From Hygrophila difformis (Eukaryota > Streptophyta > Magnoliopsida > Lamiales > Acanthaceae), in NCBI GenBank assembly GCA_030278955.1, contig JAOANR010000001.1, positions 5,692,874 through 5,756,873 on the forward strand: DNA of 64,000 nt. The letters are read 5' to 3'. Shown here piece by piece: positions 1-10,094 of this stretch. Made by a program: the position numbers and the translations under genes. How positions within the stretch are numbered: the first letter of the stretch is position 1; each line of letters begins with the position of its first letter. Under the pieces are notes generated by a model. That model saw only the letters and a list, made by a program, of their open reading frames with translations, did no database searches and was not told the origin of the DNA.

Positions 1-290
1 CCCCAAAAAGGGTTCTTGGTCATCCTTACATGGAATGGACCAAAATCCGGACAAAGTCAACCAACCGGGTGAAACATTTGGGAAATTCAGGAAAATTAGA
101 GGAAGAAGGGAGTAATTTGAAATTGGTGCGTCGTTGGAGATTGTGGAACTGGAAAGTAGAAATTGTGATTTGTGGGCTTGAGAGAGAGAGAGAACAAGGA
201 CAAGCAGCAAAAATCCAATTCAAATTAAAGCTGTCGAAGAGAAAGAGGGAGCGTGTGCGTGTGTACTCCTTCCCCCACACACATAAGAGA
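1..290. other. Flank outside the large MULE; no gene recognised
   Basis: No recognisable gene is present. There is a short GA run near 179-193 and the reading frames are short and look random. It lies immediately left of the 9-bp target duplication (291-299) of the 7.3-kb element. Confidence 0.5.
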
Positions 291-299
291 ATCCAAGAA

Positions 300-990
300 G
301 ACCCGGGCTATTTACACTACTTGATTTACTAACATCACCCCCACCCTCATTTTCTGTTACCCAAAATGCCCCTAGCAGCAAAATTATTAAAAGGAAAAAA
401 GAGAAAACACGTACCCAACAATTGCTGTATACACCCCAACCCTAATCCCAAACACTTTCCCCTGGACAAACTTTCTTCTATCCTGAGTCCTGACAGCTTC
501 AACCCTTTGAAGAAAAAACCTCACCTATCAAAATCAAATTTGAAGAACATGGCTAGCTGGAGAAGAAGACCAGGACAAACAAGAAGAAAAACGCAACGAC
601 CATGGATAGGAGTCCATGTAAACTCTGCCTCTATTTTCTTTGTCTCTACCCTGGCCCTTGTTGTCATTTATCCCAATTCTGCAAACCCTAATTTCTAGCT
701 ACACTAGATTGTAATGAGTGTTTGGCTTTCTTTTTTAGGGGTTGGAGAAGATGTTGTTCGGCCCTGGTGTGATGGACACACTTGGTGTTGTTCGGCCTTG
801 GTTGCCAGACGCGGCGAGGGATGCACGGCGATGGGTGTCGAACGCCTAGGAGACCGAGCGGCGTCGAGTGCCGAACTCCCTAGCTAGTGTGCGGCCATGA
901 ACGTCGTACGTACTTTGTGTCATGCAGCGTCGGGTGCCGAAACTCCGCGCACGCTGAACAACCAAGTCTGCCGAACGGGTTCACCCTGTT
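300..990 (+). repeat. Left terminal inverted repeat of the large MULE
   Basis: The outer 40 bases match the reversed right end closely (shared CTAACATCACCCC block). The middle is diverged. The inner GC-rich block with repeated TTCGGCC motifs matches the right arm again. A short reading frame at 366-698 falls inside it and is not supported as a gene. Arm length is estimated by eye. Confidence 0.6.
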
Positions 991-1559
991 TGATCATTGT
1001 GAGTTCTTTTGAGCAGATATTACTTTTCTTTGATAATTTCGATTGGTAGTTGTATAGGTGAACACATTTAAGCGTGTGTGTTAGAGTCATGTTTGCTTTC
1101 AGTTTCATGTAGATCATTCGGTTGGTCTTCACTTCTTTGATTGGTTGTAAGTTTGACTATTTATAATTAGCTTGTCACAGTCTTGTTGGTCGCCAATCTT
1201 GTTGGTTTCATAATTGGCCAAATTTTTCAATCTTGTGATAGTTTTTCAATAAATGGGTGACACATGTATATAATCATAGTTAATAGTAAAATGTCCATTT
1301 AGCTTCACCAAGTCAGTGTATGTATATTTGTTGATCTTTTAGTTATGCTTTTTTTAATTACTCAGGTACCTGTAGTTTGTCTGGGTGAGAGGTGCTACAT
1401 ATTGACGTTAGGGAATTTTTGAAAGATCAGTAGATTTGGCCAATGGTACTTTTTATTGCTCTGTTGCATGTCTTACTGATGAGCTTTGTGATTGTGGAAT
1501 ATTAGAATGTTCTTAAATGTTTGCTTATTTCCCTTGCTCTATTATTGACAATGACAGAT

Positions 1560-2019
1560 AATCACAGCTCTAGTGCAATGTCTCTCTGAAGATTGTCTAG
1601 TTCGGGAGGTTGTAAATACCGTCAAATGTCTGGTTCATCTGTCTTAATGTAAGCTATCATTAATGTACTTTTCTACTGCATTTGAATATTGTGTTTATCC
1701 TCTTCATTGTGCTTCAGATCATGCGGAATTTAATTACTTAAATAGCAGTTTTGCGGGGTCCAGATTCTTCACAACTAGAAGCACCTTCTACATCAGGCTG
1801 CTGCTACAATAACCACAACCAGCAAGCGTCATCTGATGACCAGACTATTAGATGTGATGGATTGAATTGTGATCAATTGGTCATGGCACAGAATCGGGGT
1901 TTACTAGAACTGTCTCGAGTGGATGAAGTACAAGGAGAATTTATATATTATGATCAACAGCTCCTCAACAATGTTGTTTCAAGAAAATGAAGTAGAAGGA
2001 GAACTTATTGTAACCCGTG
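1560..2019 (+). pseudogene. Unidentified captured gene fragment (two exon-like pieces)
   Basis: One exon-like piece near 1570-1648 follows an AG and reads as an LVQCLSEDCLVREVV peptide. It is followed by a piece at about 1751-1990 with a 79-codon open frame (PDSSQLEAPSTSGCC, RGLLELSRVDEVQGE) that ends in a stop. The amino-acid composition looks like real protein, and a diverged repeat of the end follows after 1987. I do not recognise the parent gene. It lies inside the MULE and lacks a proper start, so it is most simply a captured fragment. Confidence 0.35.
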
Positions 2020-2886
2020 AATTTTCATGAGCCAATGTTATTTATTGTACACTCAATAGTCAATACCAATTGAATTAGAGTTTCTTATGTTGGTGTGCTT
2101 GTATTTTAGATCGATGGGATTCACCGACATCAAAATTCCCAGATGAATTTCACTCTTGAGCTATATAAATACCCTTCAATTGTCCCTATTTTCTTGATGC
2201 TAAATTTTATGCTTCAGCATTTCCTGTTTTCTATGCTAAAGCGTCAATATTTAGGTCAGTACATGAATGTTTGCATTTCCCAGCAATTTGGTTGTTTAAT
2301 GTGATTGATAAAAGTGAATAATCATAATTGTATACATGTCAAATACTTTCCTCTTTCTCATTTCCTTAACAAAATCATCATCCTACATTTATTTAAATAA
2401 ATTAACTTAGTACAGAACTAGAACAACAAACACCACATTACAGAAACATTCATATGCATAAAAGAACACCATTCCGATAAGTAACAGGAGCAGTAAATTT
2501 GGAATTGAAATTTGAATATAAGAGAATCCCATGAGCAACAACTTAAAACAAAACACAAGCATCTGGCCTAACAAAATATTTTCTCGTGACATTTGTGTTC
2601 AGAACTTAGAAGCAACAAAAATGTAGTATAGGATACAAGAGTAACGCTATCTCCACATCAAAGAAACAAAGCAATCTGTTGGCGGCGGTTGTCTTCCATT
2701 AAAGAATCCAGGCTACATTACAAATATGAGAACCAACTCCCAAAGTGACTGAAACAACCTAGAAATTTCCCACAGAAAAAAGGTGGAGTCAGACACAAAA
2801 ACAAAGTCATGGTTCAGATTCTCAAATTGTCATTGTTTATACAAAATTCTGAGACGTTGAATAGAGGTTTATTCCACGAAAAGAAA

Positions 2887-3060
2887 TTACCATAGATTCA
2901 TGTTCTGCTCTCTTCTTCTCTTTTGAACTATCTTGCCAACAGATAAAATGCTCTTCGTAGAAATCAGTTCAGGGAAAATCTGTAGATAAGAGACACATTC
3001 TGTAACAATGAAATGCTTTTCGTACCATTCTGACCAGTCCAATCTATAGCAGGAAGAGCC
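2887..3060 (-). pseudogene. Unidentified exon-like fragment
   Basis: On the minus strand about 55 codons end in a stop at 2887 (LDWSEWYEKHFIVTECVSY and KIVQKRRREQNMNLW are visible). Upstream the frame runs into a TA microsatellite (about 3064-3086), so only the lower part is plausible. The composition is protein-like, but no family was recognised. It may be the 3' end of a captured gene. Confidence 0.25.
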
Positions 3061-3204
3061 CAACCTATATATATATATATATATATCATTATATATAAGT
3101 GTGAATAGCCAATCTTTTGCCACTTCAAATGACTTTTTTGCCCTTCATGTTTGTTGTTTTTGCTCCAAATACCAGCTACTCATTCCACTCCAGCCCTATG
3201 TGCC

Positions 3205-4121
3205 TAGGGGTGGGCATTTTTTGTCGGGTATCGGGTACCCGACCCGAACCCGACATGTCGGGTTCGGGTTTTGTCGGGTTTTGATATTAAAAACCCGACA
3301 TTTCGGGTACCCGAACCCGACAATAAATGTCGGATCGGGTGTCGGGTTTGTGGTCGGGTACCCGATCGGGTATCGGGTACCCGACAAAATAAATAAATAA
3401 ATAAATATTTTAATATTTATTTTCTAATATTTATTTTGCTTTACAATATTTGTACTTATTTTATAATTAGTAGGATTAGTATTTTATTCTATATGGTGAA
3501 AAGCCATGTATAAGCTTGAAAAATTTGTGAAGTCTCATATATTAATTCTTTTTTGGAATTAATAATGGATAATTAACCTTGAACATGATATATATGATAA
3601 TAAATTTCAAGAATTGTAAATAACTTTGATGAGTTATATTTTTATTTTAATAAATAATGTCATTGAACACTAAAATTCAATTAAATAATACTAAGAAATA
3701 AGATAACATTAAATAATAATAAATAAAACTGAAATTTTATATTTTTAAATAAGAAAATTGATAGTTATTATTATTTAATAACAATATAGATGAATATACC
3801 TATATATTTGCTTAAATATTAGTAATCTTAGTTTTTTTTGAATGAATTGTGTAATTTAGGTTGGTAATTGTATTTTTATAAAAAGTAAAACTAAATAAAT
3901 AAAATATATTTTTAAAAAAAAATATATTTTTTTAAAAAAAATATATTTTTGTCGGGTATCGGGTACCCGATCAACCCGACCCGACAAAGTCGGGTACCCG
4001 AATATCGGGTACCCGATCTTATGCGGGTCGGGGTCGGGTAGTCATTTTAGAAACCCGATAGTGTCGGGTACCCGACTTTCGGGTACCCGAACCCGACAAC
4101 CCGACCCGATGCCCACCCCTA
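3205..4121. mobile_element. hAT-type MITE with CGGGTACCCGA arrays
   Basis: Seen: the 8-bp sequence TATGTGCC flanks it exactly (3197-3204 and 4122-4129). The ends are a perfect 12-bp inverted repeat, TAGGGGTGGGCA. About 180 bases at each end are packed with the palindrome-like motif CGGGTACCCGA and its variants; the middle is AT-rich and non-coding. Known: 8-bp duplications and short inverted ends with motif-rich subterminal DNA are typical of hAT elements, whose transposase binds such motifs. It has no transposase. It is nested inside the large MULE, so it inserted later. Confidence 0.85.
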
Positions 4122-4319
4122 TATGTGCCAGGCACGGCACCTCAAATGACTTTTTGGCCCTTCTTTGTGGTTTTTGTCTCTTTTCTCTGCTCTGTACTCC
4201 TTATTCTGCTATTTCCCCCACCAAGAGCCCTTCCCCGTGAATCTGCCTTACAAAATTGAAGACTTTCTCTTCCTCCGTAACCCTGTCCATTTTGGTCGCC
4301 GTGTTCCATAGGGTTTTTA

Positions 4320-4612
4320 GTTTTTGAATCTTTCTTGCCTTTCCTCATTTCCCTTCCGATCGATATGTTTATTTTCGGTGGAGTTCCCGGAAAGGCTGCG
4401 GAGCAAGGTGGGCAGAGCGGGGTTCTTCGAGGAGGCTGCATCGGTTGAGCAGTTTTTGAATGATCCGTCGCTGATTAAGTCGATTCAGGATAAGGTTCTA
4501 AAGGCTGAAGCCAGGTGAAGAGGGCGGCGCTGCAGAAACAACCTCAGCCAGCGTTGATGGTGGCTGTGGGTTACGGGACGCGAGGAGGTTTGAATCGGGT
4601 GATTTCAAAGTA
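4320..4612 (+). pseudogene. Unidentified captured gene fragment
   Basis: An exon-like stretch encodes a peptide containing GRAGFFEEAASVEQFLNDPS and then DKVLKAEAR followed by a stop. In another frame coding-like sequence continues (QPALMVAVGYGTRGG) to a possible donor at about 4611. The base composition is GC-richer than the surroundings. I cannot name the parent gene. Stops and frame changes argue for a dead fragment carried by the MULE or by the Helitron ending at 6252. Confidence 0.35.
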
Positions 4613-5040
4613 AGGTTTTCTTTTTGGGGTTTTTGATCAAGTTGCGATTAATCTATCAATATTTGATAATGGCTGAACCTAATTGGTAATCTATCATTTG
4701 ATTGCTCACATTGACTTTGTTCTCTGGGTGTTTGAATGGCTGCATGAAATTGTAGCCATATGGGCGTTTGAAAATGGCTCACTGTCTTATGGGTGTTTGA
4801 AAATGGCTGCTTGTTCCTGGTGTGATTTATCCTAAGCTTTTATTAATTAAATTGTTTTAATTAGCATTATAGCCTTTGTGCTTGGATTTTACTGTTCTTA
4901 TTCTTTGAGGTGCGCTTAATAAAATTCTAGCTTTTGTATGCCATAGAATTTACAATGGTTGTTCAATGGTTGTTCGCATTCAAAATGTGTGAGGGTATGA
5001 GATGCAAGTTTAATGGTCACATCAGCTTCAAGGAGTTTAA

Positions 5041-5173
5041 TAGTCATATACAAGGTTCTGCCTTCTCGCCTTGCAAGACACCATTAGGGATTCCTTTTGG
5101 GAGGGGTTTTCGCGGCTTGGAGGAGGAGGAGGCAGCCATGATTGGAGCGAGTAGGTTCGACACCTACAAGTGA
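5041..5173 (+). pseudogene. Unidentified captured exon
   Basis: An open stretch ends in a stop at 5173 and includes SPCKTPLGIPFGRGFRGLEE followed by AAMIGASRFDTYK. It is GC-richer than its flanks. No family was recognised. It lies between two other gene fragments inside the same mobile element, so a captured exon is the simplest reading. Confidence 0.3.
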
Positions 5174-5646
5174 AGTGAGGATTGTTAGGTATTTATGTTC
5201 CATTACAGCGGTACTGCTTCCATTATTTTGTGTGATTGTGTTTTGTTTTCTTTGTTTGATTATTCGTCTTTTTGTTTGTGAGATTGTATTTCGATGGAGG
5301 ATCAGGGTTTGATTGGTTATGCTTTGCTTCGATGGATCAAGGGTTTTCTTAAATTTACTTTACTGGGTTATTTTTTGGGGATGCATGCTTCTGTGATGGG
5401 CAGGGTTTAATTAGATCATGTACCGAGCTTCGGGATTGTATAGTGAGTTAGAATTGCTAAAATTGTATCGCAAAAAAAAAAAAAAAATTTGCTAAAATTT
5501 ATAGTCAGTTGCAACTGGGGACCAGTTTAAATTGTTATTTTTTGTATTTTTTAACTCGCTGTTGTTCGATCTGTGTAATGTTGATGTGGTGTTTATGTTG
5601 GAGTATTTGCCTTCAATTTCAGATGCTTGATTTGAATGAATTTCAG

Positions 5647-5992
5647 GAGATGAGATGACAAAACTCATCTGGAAATTCATCAAGGACAAGGTATTAAGTG
5701 ATAAATAAGTTTCTTTTCTGCATAATCTTCCTTCTTTGCTTCAGGAACTCTTGTTACAAATAGATCAAAATGTCTGTGACTGCAAAATGACATTTATGTA
5801 TTCATTGCAGTTGATTCTCCCTTTTGTGGAGCTGGACATCAAGTACTTCGATATTGGCCTTCAACATAGTGATGCCACAGATGAGAAAGTAATGAGGGTT
5901 GGAATGTTGTGTTTTATATTGACTAATTTTCTTGATATTATTGAAGGTATAAAGTGGCAATTAAGTGTGCAACGATCATTCCAGGTAAAGAG
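5647..5992 (+). pseudogene. Fragment of cytosolic-type NADP-isocitrate dehydrogenase gene
   Basis: Three pieces in order match the N-terminal part of plant NADP-dependent isocitrate dehydrogenase. These are DEMTKLIWKFIKDK (exon end 5690, GT donor), LPFVELDIKYFDIGL then DATDEKV (exon from 5811 after an AG), and YKVAIKCATIIP near 5945-5980. The intact enzyme is about 410-420 residues; only about 80 are here, the start codon is missing, and stops follow. Introns are retained, so genomic DNA was copied rather than mRNA. It lies inside the large MULE and about 260 bp upstream of a Helitron 3' end, either of which could have captured it. Confidence 0.75.
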
Positions 5993-6216
5993 AAGATTTA
6001 GAAGTTCATGTTATTCAGTGACTTTATTATATGTGGAAAATTGTTATCACAAGATTCTATATGAACCTCTGAAGTTATTTTTGGATTGGAACCCTAATCA
6101 TATGCATCATTCTAAACACGAGCTATAGCTCCCAACACTTGCTCCCTAAAAAAAAAAAAAAAAACAATTCAAATTGCATGATATCTCATAACATCATCCT
6201 TTTTAGCATTCACTTT

Positions 6217-6252
6217 GGACGAGGGGCATCGCCCGTCCAAAACGAAGACTAG
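6217..6252 (+). mobile_element. Helitron 3' terminus (hairpin plus CTAG)
   Basis: A GC-rich imperfect hairpin (GGACGAGGGGCATCGCCCGT...) is followed about ten bases later by CTAG, then T at 6253. Known: plant Helitrons end in a short hairpin about 10 bp before CTRR and insert between A and T. The matching 5' TC end was not found, so the element's extent is unknown. It may run leftward across the captured gene pieces. Confidence 0.5.
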
Positions 6253-6719
6253 TATATATATATACATATATGTAAGTATCTAATGAAACATTACATTTCA
6301 TATAGCAGGGGGAAAAAAAGAAACAGAAATCAACTGAACAACAAGCATTGCACCCAAACTAAGCACCATTGTGAAACAACTCCCATGTAAATTGTAAACA
6401 ACTCCACCCTTGGCCCAATCTCGTACATATAATTGCATTCCCTGCAACTTGACTTTTCAAAGTATCCTATTTTACACCGAATCATCCCATCGTTGAGACG
6501 TACATGTCAAGGCATGAAAAAAAACCACACAACAGATCATGTGAGTAAAAGAACTACATTATCATTAAGCACTAAAGCATAAATAATGAACAAGATAAAG
6601 AACTTGGAAATAGTATACCCAAAAAGCAAATAATTTTGGATGATAACTCAACAGTGTAGCTCTCAACATTGCTTTTCTGAAAGAGATTTCTTCTAAAATC
6701 ACCTTTATGAGAAATAAAA

Positions 6720-7571
6720 ATTGGGAATAGATTGTTCGGCCAAGATGGCCGAACAGGGTGAAAGCTGTGCGGCTGTGTCGGCCGCACAGCATGAGCATTG
6801 AACGGCGCCCGTAGCCGCCCAATCAGTTAGGCGCGCGGCACTCGCAGCCGAACGTATCCCTAAGTGCACGGCGCATAGCGACGCACAACACTTAGTGCGT
6901 ACAGCACACCAGGGCCGAACAGCCCTGTCTTCCACGCCCAACCAAAACTTGCTGCCTTCTTCCCCAACCCCCAAATTCAATTTCAACGTACCCAAACATA
7001 AATTAACTTTTACTAAATATAATGTGCTACTAATGAAAGCTTTAAAAATATAAATAATGGAGTTCTACACCAAATTGGAAAATCAAAATTGAAATGTAAT
7101 GCACTTCTAACGTCTAGGTTTATACGGGGCAAGTAACAAATACGGAGTATATGGTTTCTCTCAGATGGCAGTTAGTCTTCTTCGATATTATAAAGCTTCG
7201 GCTCCAGTGATTACTCTTCTTCTTGGATGGTGGTAGCGTGCTTCTTGGGTATGCAAGAAGGAGAAGTGGAGAACGTACGTTTCTTTTTCTTCCTTGGCTT
7301 TTCTCGAAGCCTTCTTCACAGAACACTCGAACGAACGCGATGGTTTAGGATGTTGGGCAATTTTTGTTTGTGGGGGTGTATGTTAGTGTGGTGTATTGGG
7401 GGTGGGGTGAGTATTTTAGACTGTTTGCTAATTGGTTTTTTAAAATTAAGGGTAGGTATGTAATTTAGAAGGGTGTGTATTTAGAATAAGGTTAGTTTTT
7501 AATTTTTTTAGTGTGGTGAATTTAGTAATGGGGTGATGTTAGAAATTTGAGGAGTATGAATAGCGGGCGTC
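6720..7571 (-). repeat. Right terminal inverted repeat of the large MULE
   Basis: This is the reversed counterpart of the left arm, ending GGGGTGATGTTAG then GCGGGCGTC at 7571. The inner part holds several TTCGGCC/GGCCGAA motifs and is GC-rich against an AT-rich background. Reading frames here (6565-6995, 7120-7463) overlap on both strands and match nothing known, so they are treated as repeat sequence. Confidence 0.6.
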
Positions 7572-7580
7572 ATCCAAGAA

Positions 7581-8909
7581 TAATAGTGGTAGGAGTATAT
7601 ATATACACGCACCGGACCAAACCGAATCCAAAATAAACTACTACTTCCTTGCGAACATGACATGAATTCATCGTCGCAAGTGAGATGGTGTTAATGATTT
7701 ACTACAGATGTGTATTTAGTTTATTCGGATCACATTTGGGTAGAATTATTACATGTAATGTAAATGCTTGTATTATAACTACAATCAATTATAAGAACGA
7801 CAACTTTTGGAATGAATTACACTCATTGATGGCCAAACCTCAAAGTATGCCATCACCAAAACCGTGATGTAGCAAACAAGTTCAATTAAATCGAAGGGAC
7901 CATCATGGAATTTTACTAAATTGGTAGAAAAAGTACACAAATCAATAGGGGGGAAAAAGAAAAAATCTCACACTTCTAAAAATGAAATTATTGACCAACC
8001 AAATAATACACCCATTTTAAATGAGATTGTTCAATGGGAAGGAGGGGAAAAGGACGGGTCACTTGTCGTTTGTTAAATTGTGATGAATAGTTTGAGATAT
8101 TAATGTGATGTAACAATACTAGTATTATAGTAATTTTTATAAATCAAATTGAGGTTTTTTAAAGTCAGATATATTGAACTTGATGTCATTCCACAGTTGC
8201 AGCAAATCATGCAATGGTGTAATAGTGGGATTTTTACATATCTGATTGGCTTATTGTTGAATAATGATGTGATTTTAGTTTTGTCAACTGAGCATGGTAC
8301 ACATACCAACCACATGGCCATCTCAAAAAATTGAATAAATTGATTGTTGGTGAACCTTATTTTCAAGATTTATGATCTCATTCATTCAATAAACACAGTC
8401 TTAACTCTTAATGGAAAAGTCTGTTTTTTTTTTTTTTCTGTTTTCCTCTTAATGGGAAAGTGATAAAATAACTCACGGTGATTGACATAGTACATCCAAC
8501 AATTTTATAAGTACAAAAAACTATAAATTGGCACAGGGCCCAAAATGAGGCCTAGCCCATTTTCCAACCTGAAATCCATAATGAGGCCTGTTATGTAAAA
8601 GAATAACAACCCAATGTTGAACCCTTTCACTTGACCCATGCTTCGCCAAAAATTAGAAAAAGAAAACTCTTGACCCAAAAACATAAAAAATTAAAAATTA
8701 AAATTATTTGCACCTTGAATGAGCTGTGGCTTGTGAGCAAGGTAAGTAATTTATATTTTTATGAAATTTTATTTACGCATTTGTGATTTTATACTACTTC
8801 CATTCCATGCTCTTTATAAACATTTGTACACCAAAAAAAAAAGAAAAATTAGAAATAATAATAATAATAATAATAATAATAATCTATTCATTCAATTCTA
8901 AATATCTTT
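7581..8909. other. Gene-free AT-rich spacer
   Basis: No gene recognised. Open frames at 7685-7867 and 8100-8366 are short, lack family motifs and overlap on both strands. An (AAT)n run occurs near 8856-8883. Confidence 0.5.
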
Positions 8910-9127
8910 GAACACATATTTCGAGAAGGGAATACAATTGCTGATGATCTTGCGAAGTTGGGTGCGGACTGTGAGGCTTTTTACACTACAAGGACTTTTC
9001 CTCATGATAGGGTGAAACCTCTCCTAGCGGCGGATACGGCTGGCACATGGTTTCTGCGTTGTTAATATTTTTCCTTGTTGTTTTATCGCTTCCCTCTAGC
9101 CTGTATAGGCTGTGAAGAAAAAAAAAA
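8910..9127 (+). pseudogene. 5'-truncated LINE tail: end of RNase H domain plus 3' UTR and A-run
   Basis: A 52-codon frame (8910-9065) contains FREGNTIADDLAKLGAD, the typical C-terminal end of the RNase H domain found in plant LINE (RVT_3-like) proteins, ends in TAA, and is followed by about 55 bases and an A-run near 9118-9127. This is what a 5'-truncated LINE insertion looks like. No clear target duplication was found. Some plant genomes also have stand-alone RNase H-like genes with this motif, but the short length and A tail favour a LINE. Confidence 0.6.
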
Positions 9128-9856
9128 TTTATATATCAGGCCTCTAAAAAAATTAGGCATGTACACGTAAATTATTTATTTTGGGTTTCATTCAGCCCCT
9201 TTAATTTAGTACACACATCGCCTCCAAGTGTGGGTTTTGAGTTAAATATCTCTACTTTGTATTGTACAGTATGGAAAAATGCTTTGGAAACATAGTACTG
9301 TAGACATGTGACTGTTCCAACCATTACATGTTAATAGTACGTATGTTACTGTATTTGACACTTACTACTACTTCGTTGGAATCAAATCAATTCATTTCTT
9401 TCAATATAAAATATATGTACTCGATCCATTATTATCTGGTTATCGATCAGTAACCAACAACAATGTCCTAATAAAATAAAAATTGGAAGTGGAGTCCATC
9501 CAAAACTATTTTTGTCATTTTGGAAGCTAAGGCTACTGTTGGTTGTTCGATCTGAATGATCTCTATCTGATCTTTCCAATTTGTAATAATAATTTCTGTG
9601 AGGAATGTGAAACGAAACCCAGCATCAGCTTCCACACCATATATATTCCATTTGTCTTCCAGGAAATTAAATAAATACATTTGAATCATTTTCCAAATTT
9701 CATTTGGCGCATCAAGATTGGATGATCAGGCTGGAAATTACCCCCCTTCATGAGTAAGTATATTATGGAGTATACAGTGGGCGTGGCAGGGGCTTGAGGG
9801 TGGTCAGATTTTTTTTTTTTTAATAATATATATGTGTATATACTATATAATTTATA

Positions 9857-10092
9857 CTTCCTCTGTTCTCAATTAAGTACTCCATTAGCATAGTAACAAT
9901 TATTCATTGAGTAACTTTGATTAAATTTTTTACATAGTTCTAGATCTTGTTAGATTCGTCTAATCAAGTAGTTTTAGAATATCAAATTTTCATAATTTTT
10001 ACTTATATACAATTTGAGTTATAAACATTTAAAAATATGTCTTGAACTGCGTGAAATGCAGAAGTGGAGCACTTATACGAGAACAGAGGAAG
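9857..10092. mobile_element. Stowaway-like MITE, TA-flanked
   Basis: The left end CTTCCTCTGTTCTC and right end GAGAACAGAGGAAG are perfect inverted repeats flanked by TA on both sides, the target duplication of Tc1/mariner-type MITEs. The interior is related to that of the element at 55351-55610 (shared GATCTTGTTAGATT), so both belong to one family. Confidence 0.75.
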
Positions 10093-10094
10093 TA

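Larger units (their letters stand above)
300..7571. mobile_element. Large non-autonomous Mutator-like element (Pack-MULE type)
   Basis: Seen: the 9-bp sequence ATCCAAGAA occurs exactly at 291-299 and again at 7572-7580. The DNA between begins GACCCGGGCTATT and, read from the other end, GACGCCCGCTATT. Both ends continue without gaps into the shared block CTAACATCACCCC. Further in, both arms carry a related GC-rich segment containing GTTCGGCCCTGGTGTG (about 738-990, and reversed at about 6720-6985). Known: 9-bp duplications and long terminal inverted repeats are hallmarks of Mutator-like elements, and Pack-MULEs carry host gene fragments. No MURA transposase frame was found, so the element is non-autonomous. 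Inside are fragments of NADP-isocitrate dehydrogenase and of unidentified genes, a nested hAT MITE, and a Helitron 3' end. The arms are well diverged from each other, so the insertion looks old or the arms recombined. Confidence 0.72.

Noticed and set aside
3200..4121. CRISPR-like array suggested by repeated CGGGTACCCGA motifs
   Set aside because: There are no regular spacers, the organism is a plant, and exact hAT termini and duplication explain the region.
300..7571. Two independent elements in opposite orientation instead of one MULE
   Set aside because: The exact 9-bp duplication at the outer borders of both arms is much easier to explain by one insertion, although a later rearrangement cannot be excluded.
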